Origin: Bacteroidota bacterium | Lineage (GTDB): Bacteria; Bacteroidota; Bacteroidia; AKYH767-A; OLB10 | Assembly (NCBI GenBank): GCA_016721435.1 | Contig: JADKIC010000020.1 | Span: 40,817-104,816 of the forward strand | Reading direction: 5' to 3' | DNA length: 64,000 bases | Shown: positions 50,178 to 60,813 of the stretch, in pieces | How positions within the stretch are numbered: position 1 is the stretch's first letter | Layout: the number at the start of each line of letters is the position of its first letter | Position numbers and translations under genes: made by a program | Notes under the pieces: generated by a model | The model's database searches: none | What the model was told of the DNA's origin: nothing | The model's input: only the letters and a program-made list of their open reading frames with translations

Positions 50178-51421
50178 CGACATATCCAATCCGGGCAACG
50201 TGTCTTCATTCACGGAAGTGCAGCAACCCCCACTTATTTAGTAGAAAAATTAACGGAAAGAGCTGCTGAGCTCAGCAACGTAGAACTGGTGTTTATCAGC
50301 GTCATGGGAGATTTTGCTCCTGCACGTCCGGAGTTCAGAAACAATTTTAATATCAATTCTCTCTTTGTTTCAGCGCCTATCCGCGAGGCCATTCATGACG
50401 GGAGAGGAGATTATGTCCCGGTTTTTCTGAGTGAAATTCCAGAATTATTTAAAAATAATATTTTACCTATTGATGTGGCATTAGTACATGTTTCTGTTCC
50501 CGATGAACATGGCTATTGTTCGCTGGGCACTTCGGTAGATATCGCGCGTTCTGCAGTTAACACCGCTAAAAAAATCATCGCTCAGGTGAATCCCCGCATG
50601 CCCCGGACACATGGCGACGGTATGGTACATGTGTCCAGATTTACTGCTATGGTCATGCATGAAGCGCCCTTGCACGAGTCGGTAATGGCGGAGGTACTCT
50701 CCCCGCAAGAACAAGCCATCGGTAATCATATTGCCGGACTCATAGAAGATAAGAGTACCTTACAAATGGGGATTGGAAGTATTCCTGATGCTGTACTGCA
50801 TGCACTCACCAATCATAAAAATCTGGGTGTACATACCGAGATGTTTTCAGATGGCATCATTCCCTTAATTGAAAATGGCACCATCAACAACGAATACAAA
50901 CGTAAACATCCCGGAAAAACGGTCACCGGGTTTTGCATCGGCTCTGAAAAGTTGTACCGTTATATCGATGACAATCCTTCCTTCGCCTTCCTTGATATCG
51001 ACTATGTGAATGAAACAAAAGTAATCCGGGAAAACCCATCTGTGGTTGCCATCAACAGTTGCATTGAAATTGATCTCACCGGACAAGTCTGCAGTGACTC
51101 CATCGGCACCTATCAGTTTTCCGGTGTAGGCGGACAAATGGATTTTATGCGTGGAGCAGCATTATCAAAAGGCGGCAAGCCGATCATCGCCCTTACCTCG
51201 AGAACCGGAAAGGGAATTCCGAGAATACACCCTTCCTCAAACAAGGCGCGGGTGTGGTTACGACCCGGGCACATGTGCATTTTGTAGTGACTGAATATGG
51301 TATTGTCTACCTTTTCGGAAAAAACCTGCGACAACGGGCGAAGGAGTTAATTGCTATTGCCCATCCGGAAGATCGGGAGATGTTGGAGAGAGCGTTTCAT
51401 GAGCGGTTTAGAGTTATCTAA
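50178..51421 (+). CDS. Acetyl-CoA hydrolase / 4-hydroxybutyrate CoA-transferase, N-terminally cut and frameshifted
   Basis: Family I CoA-transferase-type enzyme. The readable part begins IQSGQRVFIHGSAATPTYL, continues MGDFAPARPEFR, VHVSVPDEHGYCSLGTSVDIA, the GIGSIPDAV motif and HTEMFSDGIIPLIENG. The first 15-20 residues with the ATG are lost at the join near 50178, where an upstream in-frame TGA appears. A one-base error near 51230 hides the C-terminus, which continues in another frame as TTRAHVHFVVTEYGIVYLFG, KNLRQRAKELIAIAHPEDRE and ends FRVI at 51421. Moves CoA between short acyl groups, cytoplasmic. Confidence 0.88.
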
Positions 51422-51699
51422 TTACATTTTGAAAGTGTTTCGTCGAAGATTATTAAATTTTAGATGAGTAGAGATAGTGTAGCAATAGATTTTGCTTCGC
51501 TTCGGCTTCCGGCTACCAGCTTCCTGCTTTGGGGCTTAATGGAATTATTATGAATTATAATGATAAATCCTTGCGTTCCCCGCGCATTCCTGCGTTCCTT
51601 GCGGTTAGGTAGATTTATCTTGGAGACAAAAACTCATTTCTATCGATAAATTATGACCACTTTGACTTTAATGTAACAAGTTAAAGACTTACTGGTTAT
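51422..51699. other. Gene-free gap with repeated words
   Basis: Contains GCTTCGGCTTCCGGCTACCAG at 51497-51517, kin to the array at 23386, and a run of CCTTGCGTTCCCCGCGCATT type near 51566-51605. No promoter box is clear. Confidence 0.5.
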
Positions 51700-51726
51700 A
51701 TGAATATTTTCCGTAATTTTATTGTG

Positions 51727-53201
51727 ATGAAAAAATTCTTTTGCGCTTTGTTGTTGATGACTGCGGTTGTTGGGGGTGAGAATGTCTTTGCTCAGTTCAA
51801 AGGAAATATATGGTGCTTTGGAGATAGTGCCGGAATTAATTTTACACCACCAATGAGTTTTTTAAATCGGTTCATCATTTGCCCGTGCGGGATGTTCTTC
51901 AATTAGTGATAGTTTAGGGAATTTAATATTTTATGGTGCATCAGGAAATACAACCAACTCTCATAATGGCTTAGTCCGAAAAGGGAAATTGTTCAACCGC
52001 AATCACAATAAATTATTCAATGGTGATACCTTGGTTGGCGGTGAATGGTATCATGACATGATCATTCTGCCAAAGTCTGTTACTGATAGTACATTCTATG
52101 TAATTATGGCGGGCGTTGTAGTACCGGATACAGGTTTGTTTATTGTGTTGTGGACATGAAGCCGCAAGGTGGTCTTGGTCAGGTTTCCAAAAGAATATTC
52201 AGATTGAGAATCATCCTGTACAGGATATGCTGGCTTGTCAGGCATGGAAATGGACGACTGGTGGTTAGTAACTCGATATACTTATGCCCAGTAACCCCAA
52301 TAATGAATTTTGGGTTTATAAAGTTGATTCGACCGGTATTCATCTTGCCCAGGCAAATGTGGGTATTCAATTTTGGAAGCGGAGATATTAGTTTTAATTC
52401 GATGAACTAAACGTTATTTCAAGCTTAAAGTTATATAGGAGTAATAAATTTGATCGTTGTCATGGGTTTTTGCATCCCGATATGTAGAACCACCATCGAC
52501 ACCAGGTAACTATCTTAAATTTATATGCGCGTTTTTTCGAATGGAAATCGACTTATGCTTTTCCAATCAACAGGGTTATAATATTTGGAGTAAACCTACC
52601 AATTTGATCTAACGGTAGCGAATATACCCGCATCCCGGGTTTTAGCAGACTCTCTACCACTTGATGCAGGTCCCGCCGGTATGGAATTAGCACCGGATGG
52701 CAAAATTTATATCAGCCCCGCATATATTGGCTTAGGCAGCGGATGGCCTACCCACCCACTTGTTGGAATTTCATAATGAAAATCTCAGTCATCAACCACC
52801 CGATTCACTCGGCCTCGCCTGCGATTTTCAGCCCTTCAGCTTTTACCTGGAGGTGCCAGAACTTATTACGGCCTCCCAACAATCCCGATTACGACGGTGG
52901 TGGGGAGTCCTTGTGATACGCAGGGGGGGATGATATGTACCAGCAACAGGTGTTTTTTCAGGCGTGGTACAATAGTGAATGGAATATGATTCACGTCAAC
53001 GCCTCCAAACTCAAAGGAAGAGCGGGGAGTTTGCGGTTGATTGATATGGAAGGAAGGTTGGTGGTTGAGAAAAAAGTGGAGGTGATTGCGGGAGGGTATG
53101 TGACGGGAGAGATACCGATGAATGGGGTCGTGAATGGGGTTTATCTGGTGAATTTAATAACTGAGGCGGAAAGTATTTCGTCGAAGACAATAAAATTTTG
53201 A
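51727..53201 (+). pseudogene. Secreted T9SS protein, heavily frameshifted
   Basis: Signal peptide ALLLMTAVVGGENVFAQ, then GNIWCFGDSAGINFTPP. Fragments of one protein appear in alternating frames: SDSLGNLIFYGASGNTTN-like sequence near 51905, LVRKGKLFNRNHNKLFNGDT near 51975, EWYHDMIILPKSVTDSTFYV near 52045, GMELAPDGKIYISPAYIG near 52680. The last 88 residues are a readable type IX sorting tail (GRAGSLRLIDMEGRLVVEKK, GVYLVNLI). Too many breaks to rebuild fully. Either poor sequence or true decay. Confidence 0.65.
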
Positions 53202-53603
53202 TTTGAAAATTTGAAGATGATATGATTTGAAGATGGGATGTATGAATGATTAAATTAATGAAATTACAGCGGCTCCCTCCTTGACACGTAGCTTTAGCGA
53301 AGGAGTCTCTGCGGCTGGGTAGGAGTGACACCTTGCAGTCACTTTCGGTTTAAAATAATTTATATTTTCGAAAAGAATTAATTGATTGTAGATGAATGAC
53401 GATTTTCGTCTTCGAAAGAATTTTCCTTTTTAACCCCACCTGCGCTAAAGCTTCGGTCGGCAGGCACGGAGGCACTAAGAGCACTAAGGATCACGGAGGA
53501 ATTTTCTTAACACAAGAATTCTAAATACTTCAAAACATTCATCAATCAACTCATTAATTCATCAATTCCTTTTTGGTGAAGAGAAATTCGATTGCAACTA
53601 AAA
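53202..53603. other. Gene-free gap with repeat words
   Basis: ATTTGAAAATTTGAAGATG words at 53200-53240, a TAGCTTTAGCGAAGGAGTC patch near 53290, and GGCACGGAGGCACTAAGAGC at 53463-53482. These are the generic intergenic words seen elsewhere in the window. Confidence 0.5.
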
Positions 53604-54698
53604 TTACTGATCAATGGTAAGTTTCTGATGCGACGCATAGGCTCTCCATTTTTCGATGACGGATTGAAAATCGGGAGGGAGGATGCTTTCGAAGAACATG
53701 AATTTGCCGGTGGTGGGGTGTTCAAAGCCGAGGGATTTGGCATGGAGGGCATGGCGGGGAATCATCTCAAAACAATTTTCAACGAATTGCTTGTACTTGG
53801 TAAACACAGTTCCCTTGAGGACACGGTTGCCTCCGTAGGTTTCGTCGTTGAAGAGCGGATGCCCAATATGTTTAAGATGGGCTCTAATCTGATGGGTCCT
53901 GCCGGTTTCGAGTTTGCATTGGATGAGGGTGACATATCCAAAACGTTCCAATACTTTGAAATGGGTGATGGCATGTTTACCATGTGCGCCATCAGGAAAT
54001 ACATCCATGACCTTTCTGTCTTTTAAGCTTCGCCCGATATGTCCGGTGATGGTTCCTGACTCTTCCGAAAAATCGCCCCATACAAGCGCTAAGTAAAGTC
54101 GCTCAATGGTGCGATCAAAAAATTGCTTGGAGAGATGCGTCATCGCCTGCTCCGTTTTTCCTACAACGACTAATCCGGAAGTATTTTTATCGATGCGATG
54201 CACCAATCCCGGACGAATAGACTCCGATTTTATCGGCTGGTCGATGAGATCGGGATACATGATATGCACGAGTCCGTTGACTAAGGTGCCACGATAATGT
54301 CCGTAAGCAGGGTGAACCACTAAACCGGCCTGTTTGTTAATGACGAAGAGCTGATCATCTTCATACACGATATCCAGCGGAACATCATCAGGGTATAATT
54401 CAATATCTCGGGGAGGATGAGAAAGTACGACAGTCACCGTATCCCCCGGCTTCACCTTATAACTCGACTTCACCGCTTTCCCATTGACCAAAATGGAACC
54501 TGCTTCTGCCGCTATCTGCAAGCGGTTTCGGGAAACATTCTGTAAACGGTTGATGAGAAATTTATCGACTCTCAGCAGCGATTGATTCTTATCTGCTACA
54601 ATCCGATAATGCTCGAATAATTCATCCTGCTCCTGCTCACTCGCTTCTTCCGATCCCTCAGGCAAGGTATCGTCCAACTCATCTCCTGTAACGATCAT
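53604..54698 (-). CDS. rluD: RluA-family 23S rRNA pseudouridine synthase (RluD-like)
   Basis: 364 residues from the ATG at 54698. Acidic N-terminus, then an S4 domain (LLRVDKFLINRLQNVSRNRLQ), then the synthase domain with the catalytic Asp in LVHRIDKNTSGLVVVGK, plus LETGRTHQIRAHLKHIGHPL. The start overlaps the TAA of the T9SS protein upstream (TAATG), so the two are translationally coupled. The order ddl-PASTA-(T9SS)-rluD is a familiar Bacteroidota neighbourhood. Which uridines it modifies is not testable here. Confidence 0.92.
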   Translation of the reverse strand: MIVTGDELDDTLPEGSEEASEQEQDELFEHYRIVADKNQSLLRVDKFLINRLQNVSRNRLQIAAEAGSILVNGKAVKSSYKVKPGDTVTVVLSHPPRDIELYPDDVPLDIVYEDDQLFVINKQAGLVVHPAYGHYRGTLVNGLVHIMYPDLIDQPIKSESIRPGLVHRIDKNTSGLVVVGKTEQAMTHLSKQFFDRTIERLYLALVWGDFSEESGTITGHIGRSLKDRKVMDVFPDGAHGKHAITHFKVLERFGYVTLIQCKLETGRTHQIRAHLKHIGHPLFNDETYGGNRVLKGTVFTKYKQFVENCFEMIPRHALHAKSLGFEHPTTGKFMFFESILPPDFQSVIEKWRAYASHQKLTIDQ

Positions 54699-56618
54699 TA
54701 TCTTGAAATTATTAAACGGCGTTGCGCCAATATTGCTTGCTGATTGCGTACCCGAACGATATAAACACCGGAGAAAATGCATTTGTTTCCAGACGTGTAA
54801 CGAGAGAAGAGGAATGCACCAATCGTCCATCCACACTCCATACCTCCAACTGCTCACTTCCATTTGATTTGCTGAAGATAAAATTCACCAGACCATCAGC
54901 AGGGTTTGGAGCAACTGTGAAATTATAGTTGTCCGGATTCTCTTCAGGCACTCCAACAAACAGCGTGGTATCTCCCATCACCGGACGCATCATGAATGTA
55001 CCCGGTGTGATGGCAGTTTGTATCCATCCCGCACCCACATTGTAAAACATTCTTGAGTTTGAAGCCGTATTCCTGTCGTAGCCCAGGTGTAATCCATCTC
55101 CCAGTACTTGCTGGAAGCCGATATAAATTGTTCCACTAACAGGGACAATCTGATCAAGGACGTATGTCGCATATCCATTGATAACACTGGTATAAGCGGG
55201 ACGTTGGGCAGATTCCTGGTAGATCACCGTTTCCGGATTCAGGCTACTCCATACTTTAATTGAAAACAGTTTATTACTCACGTTAGGGCCTTGCTGAAGA
55301 AAGAAATAGCGAATAGCCCGAAGTGTATCCGGCTTCATAATTTCGAACTTCAGCGCTACTTTACCATTTGGAGCATTGATGAGATCGTACCCCACTTCCG
55401 CACTGCCATCGTCGAAACTATAATAATTATAAAACTCCTGTGTATAGGTAACGGTATCATTCGATTTTAATCCTCCGAAGGCATTACCATTCGTGAAATA
55501 ATTTTTTACTGTGAATCTATTGCTGTCTACTGCCAAAGAAGGCGTATTCGGAAAGATGGAATCCACCACAAAATCATACTTCAATTGAATATTATTGGGT
55601 CGACCCGGAAAAATATTTCCATTATCGGCTCCAAAACCGGAAACATAATTCCCGTTATAGTTATATATCCTGTTGTTAAAACCCACATCAGCCGGAGATG
55701 GATCGTTCACACGGTATTGCATAGCTGAAGAATCTCTAAGTAGATTTTCCTGATCAATGGATGACAGAGAAATAAAATGATCCCATGGAACGGATGAATA
55801 TTCCTTCATGAGACTGGTAGCCGGCAAGGTCATGGCTACATCGAAAGAACGGTATCCATTTGTCCGGTAAACTGATTGTAGGCCCTGTACATGCGAATAT
55901 AATCGATATGCCAATGATCCAGACTTCCTGTTCTGGAGCCATAGTTCCTGAACCGGAAACGAAATCCATCCTGCAGCCAAACGGCATTGGTAACCCGCAC
56001 TTGTACATTCGTAAAAATAGTATCCTGTCCGCCGGAAATCAATCCACGTAAAAACCACTGACGGCTCCATTGATTGGTAGAAGGATTATAGAAATCAAGC
56101 ACGAGCGAATCTCCTGAATCCGGACCATCGCCCCAGCCTTTCTTCTGCCAATAGAAACTCAGTGTAATGCTGTCGGAAAGTGAATATACTCCCCCACCCT
56201 GAGAAGATGGACGGGTCAATAAGCGGATATACTTCGACGTGAGTGTATCACAACCACCCTGAATGGTAGAAGCTGAATTATCGTAGGGGTTTCCTTCCGC
56301 ATTCAATCCGTCAAAAGTGGCCACACCAATGGTAAGCGGATTACGAGGGAAGGTACTGTTGATATAAACATAATTATCGGTCCATAAATCGGTAGAAGGA
56401 TAAACGGTGGTGGTAGAGAAATCATCGATAAACGGAAGATCAACAGTATCTGTTAAATTGGCCATTCGGAAAGAAGAGGCAGGATGATCAGTGAGATATT
56501 TCTGAATGACCGGATTATTTCTAAGCGGCACCAAACGTTCATGTTGGGAAAACACATCTGTAACACAGAGCATGGCGGCGAATAAAAAAATCAAGGAGTA
56601 GAGCTGCTTATTCATCAT
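54698..56618 (-). CDS. Large secreted T9SS protein, frameshifted twice
   Basis: Signal peptide SLIFLFAAMLCVTDVFSQ. The first half has jelly-roll-like sequence (LPFIDDFSTTTVYPSTDLW, WHIDYIRMYRAYN). A one-base error near 55842 separates GQMDTVLS from DVAMTLPATSLMKEYSS. The second half includes FYNYYSFDDGSAEVGYDLI and ends in a type IX sorting domain (YNFTVAPNPADGLVNFIF, LEVWSVDGRLVHSSSL). A second error near 54765 hides the true end, which reads NAFSPGVYIVRVRNQQA and ILAQRRLIISR to a stop at 54698. About 640 residues. Surface or extracellular; role unknown. Confidence 0.8.
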
Positions 56619-56624
56619 TTCGAA

Positions 56625-57405
56625 TTATTTTAACTTATCAGGTGTTTGGGTAAAGAAAAGATCGATGGCTTCACCCTGTTTTATATAGATAGAATCACCG
56701 GGTTCAGGAACCTGACGATACACTTTTGCTGCTGCTGAATCTTCCACACTCATCATAAACCATAGCGCCGGGGTTGAGCGAAGAACCTTGTAATACGAAT
56801 AAGGCCTCGTCAACTGTTAACCCTTTCAGCGATGGCACTTCCACTTCTGTATTACCAATTCCATCTCCCAAAACCAGATCGATGACAGCCCCCTTGGTGA
56901 TATCAGCACCGGCTTTTATTTCAGCACCATTAAACATTAAGGATAAAACCGCGTTTTTTGCCAGATCGGGTTTGTAGATGATCTGTCCGACTTTTAATCC
57001 GTATGAAGCCAGAATTGCCTCGGCTTGTCGCTGCGATACATCAATGAGATTCGGAATTTTTACCTGTGGTGGAACGGTACGTGTTACGGTTACATAAATC
57101 GTCCTTCCTTCCTTCACATTCATATTCGGAGCGGGATCCTGATCGATGACTACACCGGGAGGTTTATCCAGAATGAAGACAGAGGAGTCGGCCACTTTCA
57201 CCTGGAACGATTTTCCTTCGAGAAATGCTTCCAGTTCTTTAAACTTCATTCCTTTTAAATCGGGAACTGTTATTGTTTCTCCATGGTTCGTATATCCATT
57301 CAGCCATTTATAAGTGCCGAACAAAATAACAAAGATGAGCAAGGTGGCCAATGTAAAATTGATGACGAAAACCCGGGAGCAAATGAATTTGAATAGCTTC
57401 TTCAT
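56625..57405 (-). CDS. PASTA-domain membrane protein, frameshifted
   Basis: Short cytosolic start, one transmembrane helix (FVINFTLATLLIFVILFGTY), then three PASTA repeats on the outside: ITVPDLKGMKFKELEAFLEG, VKIPNLIDVSQRQAEAILAS and VEVPSLKGLTVDEALFVLQG. A one-base error near 56755 splits NPGAMVYD from SVEDSAAAKVYRQVPEPGDS. No kinase domain is attached. PASTA repeats bind muropeptides or link cell-wall proteins, which suits the Ddl-like gene 8 bases upstream. Confidence 0.88.
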
Positions 57406-57413
57406 GAAATTAT

Positions 57414-60093
57414 TTATGCCGGTTGACTTTGTTTACGTTTTCTACCGAAGTCCAGAATTTTATCAATGAACTCGTAGGGCCGGTAATGTGCTATGGCCGC
57501 CTGATGGAAGATACAGGTGGCGGGCGTCATTCCGGGGAGTGAATTCACTTCGATAAAAATGACTTCTACTTTTTCTGGAGAAAAAATCCGCACGAAGGCA
57601 TCAATACGTGCATAGCCTTCAATTTTCAGAAGACGAGCAGCCTTTTCAAATTCACGTTTTACATAGGAGGAAATCAATTTATTCTCCTCCTGATCACGAC
57701 TGTACCGGGCGGGAGTGATATTCTGCCCCTGCCCTGCCAGGAATTTTTCTTCCAGCGAGAGCACATCTCCCTCTGATAATGCTTCTGAAGCTTCAAAGAC
57801 TTCGTATTCCAATTGACCGGCTTCGTTGACCGCTGTGAGCATACCTCCTGTAATTTCGATAAACCGGCTTGCACCATTGGAAGTGATCAAATCTTCGAAC
57901 AAGATATTTTGCTTTATCGGAAACTCTTCCTTCGGTTTAATTTTTAATATTTCCGCCAGATTCGACTCCAAGTCCTTATTGGTTCTAAAGACGAGACGCA
58001 CATAGGCTTCCAGCTCTTCCCTTGAACGAATAATCTTCACTGCTGAGCTGCAACCATCGTCCACCGGCTTGGCTATAAAGGGGAACGTAAATTTTTCGGA
58101 AATCGTATTTAAGAATAGGGCGGGATCTGCCAGCCAGTCAAATTCATTGGCCAGATAATGCTTAGCTACTTTAAAATTATTCTTTCCCAGCAGCTCATTC
58201 GTCCGGTATTTATCAATGGTGATTTGAGAAGAGGCCGGTCCGGAACCATTGTAAGGAAGTCCCACTTTTTCGAGTTCCACCTGCAGGGAGCCATCCTCAC
58301 CGGGACGACCGTGCAAGGCGATAAAGACTACATCGCAACGCTTCGAAAGTTCATCATACGATAAACGTTGAGGGGCTTCGAGGTTGCGGGAATTGGCAAA
58401 GCGGTCAGTAAGTTTACTGCAACGCCCGATAATTTTTTCAATGACCGGATGAATATGGAAATCGAGGATTTTCTCGCGAATATCATCGGCATTATCCTTC
58501 AGGAGGACATTGATCGGAATGGTATAGAGCTCGTGCTGTTTTTGATTTCCGGTTAAGAAGACGGGGAGCACTTCGTACTTATCACTGGAGCCAGTTTTTC
58601 ATAAATATTTCTTCCGCTTTCCACAGAGATGTGTCGCTCTGAAGAATAGCCGCCGAGTATAACGGCCGCGCGGGTACGCTTTTCAGAAGCATTGTGATTC
58701 GTATCAATCAGCTTATCGAATTTACGTAAAAGAGCAGGCAGCTTATCGTATTGTTTCGTATCGCTGATACGGTTGCGGAGAGAGGTGTAGAGAATATAAG
58801 TGATAAACTGAGAGGGATTCATTCCGATCTCTGCTGCCTGATGGAAGAAAAAAGAACTCGGCATCATTCCCGAGGTGGTATTGGGATCATTGAGGAAGAT
58901 CTTTCCCTGATCATTGATAAAACCATCGATACGGGCATATACATCAAAATGCAATGAAGTAAAGAGCTTTTCACACAAGGTGCGAATGGCTTCTATTTCA
59001 TTATCGGGCAACTGGATGGGTGTGATTTTACGAGATAAACCCGGCAGATATTTCGAACGATAGTCGAAGAGTTCTTTCCCTTTACGGATCTCGGTTGGAG
59101 GAAGTGCAACAGGCAAACCCATCTCATCTTCCACCACAATACAGGAAAACTCCTTCCCGTGAATAAATGCTTCCACCAGCACTGCACTTTCTCCATCTCT
59201 TGCAACAAGCACCAGTTCCGGATCGTTTTCAGAAAAGAGGTCGAGCATCACACTCAGCAACTCCTCCGGATGGTAAAATGTACGGTTACCATCATCAGCG
59301 GCAGCCCTACACCTTCACGAATATCCGATACTTTCCTCACCCAGGCCACCTTCGTCTGGAAGTCCATGGTATCCCATTCACTTTTAGTTATACGACGAAT
59401 GAAGAAAGCGCGGTTCATTGCATTCGTAAAGGAATCTATATCGTCCTGTACTAACGCCGATGGATGAACCCTGATTGGCGGCTTTCACTACAAGAGCAAT
59501 CCTGCTGTCTGCTTTGCCTTCGAATAAATTTCTTCCCAATTTCCTTTGAGCCATTCTTCCCGCTGAATGGTGCAATACGCCGGAACATCAAAACCGGCAT
59601 TCTTCATCAACTCTTTTGGATCGCCTTATTCATCCCGATAGCAGAAGATAAAAATTCCGGAACCGGTATAAGGGATTCTCAGATATTCCAACAAACCCTG
59701 GATGCGACCGTCTTCTCCGTCACTGCCATGCAGGCATAAAAAAGCCATATCGATAATGGAAGAGAGTGCAGTCGGTTCAATTCTGGAGCCCACTTTATTG
59801 ATGAGCTTTACTTGTTCCTGACGATCGAGGTCGCCCAATGATTCTGCATAAACCTGGAAAGCATGCGCTGAAGGAGGAATCAGTTCTGCGGGAGGATAAA
59901 AATCGCGGATGCTGCCTTTGTAGATGAACTCCCAGGTCAGAAGAATGAGATTACCGAAACTATCCACAAACAAGGGGATAGGCTCGAAGATTGACTTGTT
60001 GAGGTTATCATAAACTGTGCGACCACCTGCAAAAGAAACCTCTCTTTCACGGGAACAGCCACCAAAGACGACTCCGATACGCAATTTTTCCAT
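57414..60093 (-). CDS. Tandem D-Ala-D-Ala ligase-like ATP-grasp protein, frameshifted
   Basis: Two Ddl-type units in one gene of about 890 residues. Unit 1 starts [21 protein letters not shown], has [20 protein letters not shown], and its ATP-grasp end reads [20 protein letters not shown] followed by [18 protein letters not shown]. Unit 2 starts [20 protein letters not shown], has [38 protein letters not shown] and [19 protein letters not shown]. About six single-base errors occur (near 59630, 59600, 59500, 59440, 59275 and 58560). Unit 1 has Asp-Pro in place of Glu-Val before the Asn-x-x-x-Gly motif, so it may be catalytically altered. Likely makes the D-Ala-D-Ala end of peptidoglycan stems. 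Confidence 0.85.
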
Positions 60094-60195
60094 GGAGAAC
60101 AAAGGTAGGAAATTAGAATCGGCTATGACCGGAGGCGAGGAACAGATTTCAGGCATTAACTGTTGAAAATAAATTCCAAATACACTTCAGGAAAA

Positions 60196-60780
60196 TTACC
60201 GTTTAACGATGAAATCATGAAATAATTTCAATGCATTTGCTCTATGAGAAATCGAGTTTTTCACTTCGGCAGGCAATTCAGCAAAAGACTTCTCATAGCC
60301 ATCCGGAACAAAGACCGGATCGTATCCAAAGCCACCTGTCCCTCGTTGCGCGTTGGAAATTACACCCTGAACGGTCCCTTCAAAGGTAAAGACCTCTCCA
60401 TTTTGAACATAAGCCAGAACAGTCCGAAATCTGGCACGACGATTTTGACCACCTTCGAGCTGATCGAGTAAATAAATAATATTGCGACCATCGTTACGAG
60501 GATGACCTGCAAAATGAGCTGAATCGACACCCGGTTTTCCACCCAGCATCTCCACCTCCAAACCGCTATCATCCGCAACACATTGCATACCAATCAATTC
60601 CCAAACCCTCAAAGCCTTTTGAATCGCGTTACCCTCAATTGTACCGGAAGTCTCGGGTAAATCCTCTGTCACACCGGCCTGCCTTAAGTCGAGCAATTCG
60701 AAACTTTCGGGGAGGATTTTTCGTATTTCTGTCACTTTGTGCGGGTTATTTGTGGCCAGCACCAAACGGATCATATGCAT
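60196..60780 (-). CDS. rdgB: XTP/dITP pyrophosphatase (Ham1/RdgB)
   Basis: 194 residues. Cleans non-canonical purine triphosphates from the pool. LVLATNNPHKVTEIRKILP binds the triphosphate; VADDSGLEVEMLGGKPGVDSA and GTGGFGYDPVFVPDGY are the base-pocket and metal segments; ends SHRANALKLF. Intact. An ATG two codons in (MIRLVL) is the alternative start. Confidence 0.96.
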   Translation of the reverse strand: MHMIRLVLATNNPHKVTEIRKILPESFELLDLRQAGVTEDLPETSGTIEGNAIQKALRVWELIGMQCVADDSGLEVEMLGGKPGVDSAHFAGHPRNDGRNIIYLLDQLEGGQNRRARFRTVLAYVQNGEVFTFEGTVQGVISNAQRGTGGFGYDPVFVPDGYEKSFAELPAEVKNSISHRANALKLFHDFIVKR

Positions 60781-60785
60781 ACTCT

Positions 60786-60793
60786 TATCTTTG
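60786..60793 (+). promoter_or_regulatory. -7 promoter box of the PKD protein gene
   Basis: TATCTTTG fits TAnnTTTG, 20 bases before the ATG at 60814 and only a few bases from the divergent rdgB start. Confidence 0.45.
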
Positions 60794-60813
60794 ACTTACC
60801 AAACACCAACAAG

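Noticed and set aside
58553..58600. Two separate ddl genes
   Set aside because: No convincing start codon or spacing is seen between the units; the break fits one more frame error in a continuous protein.
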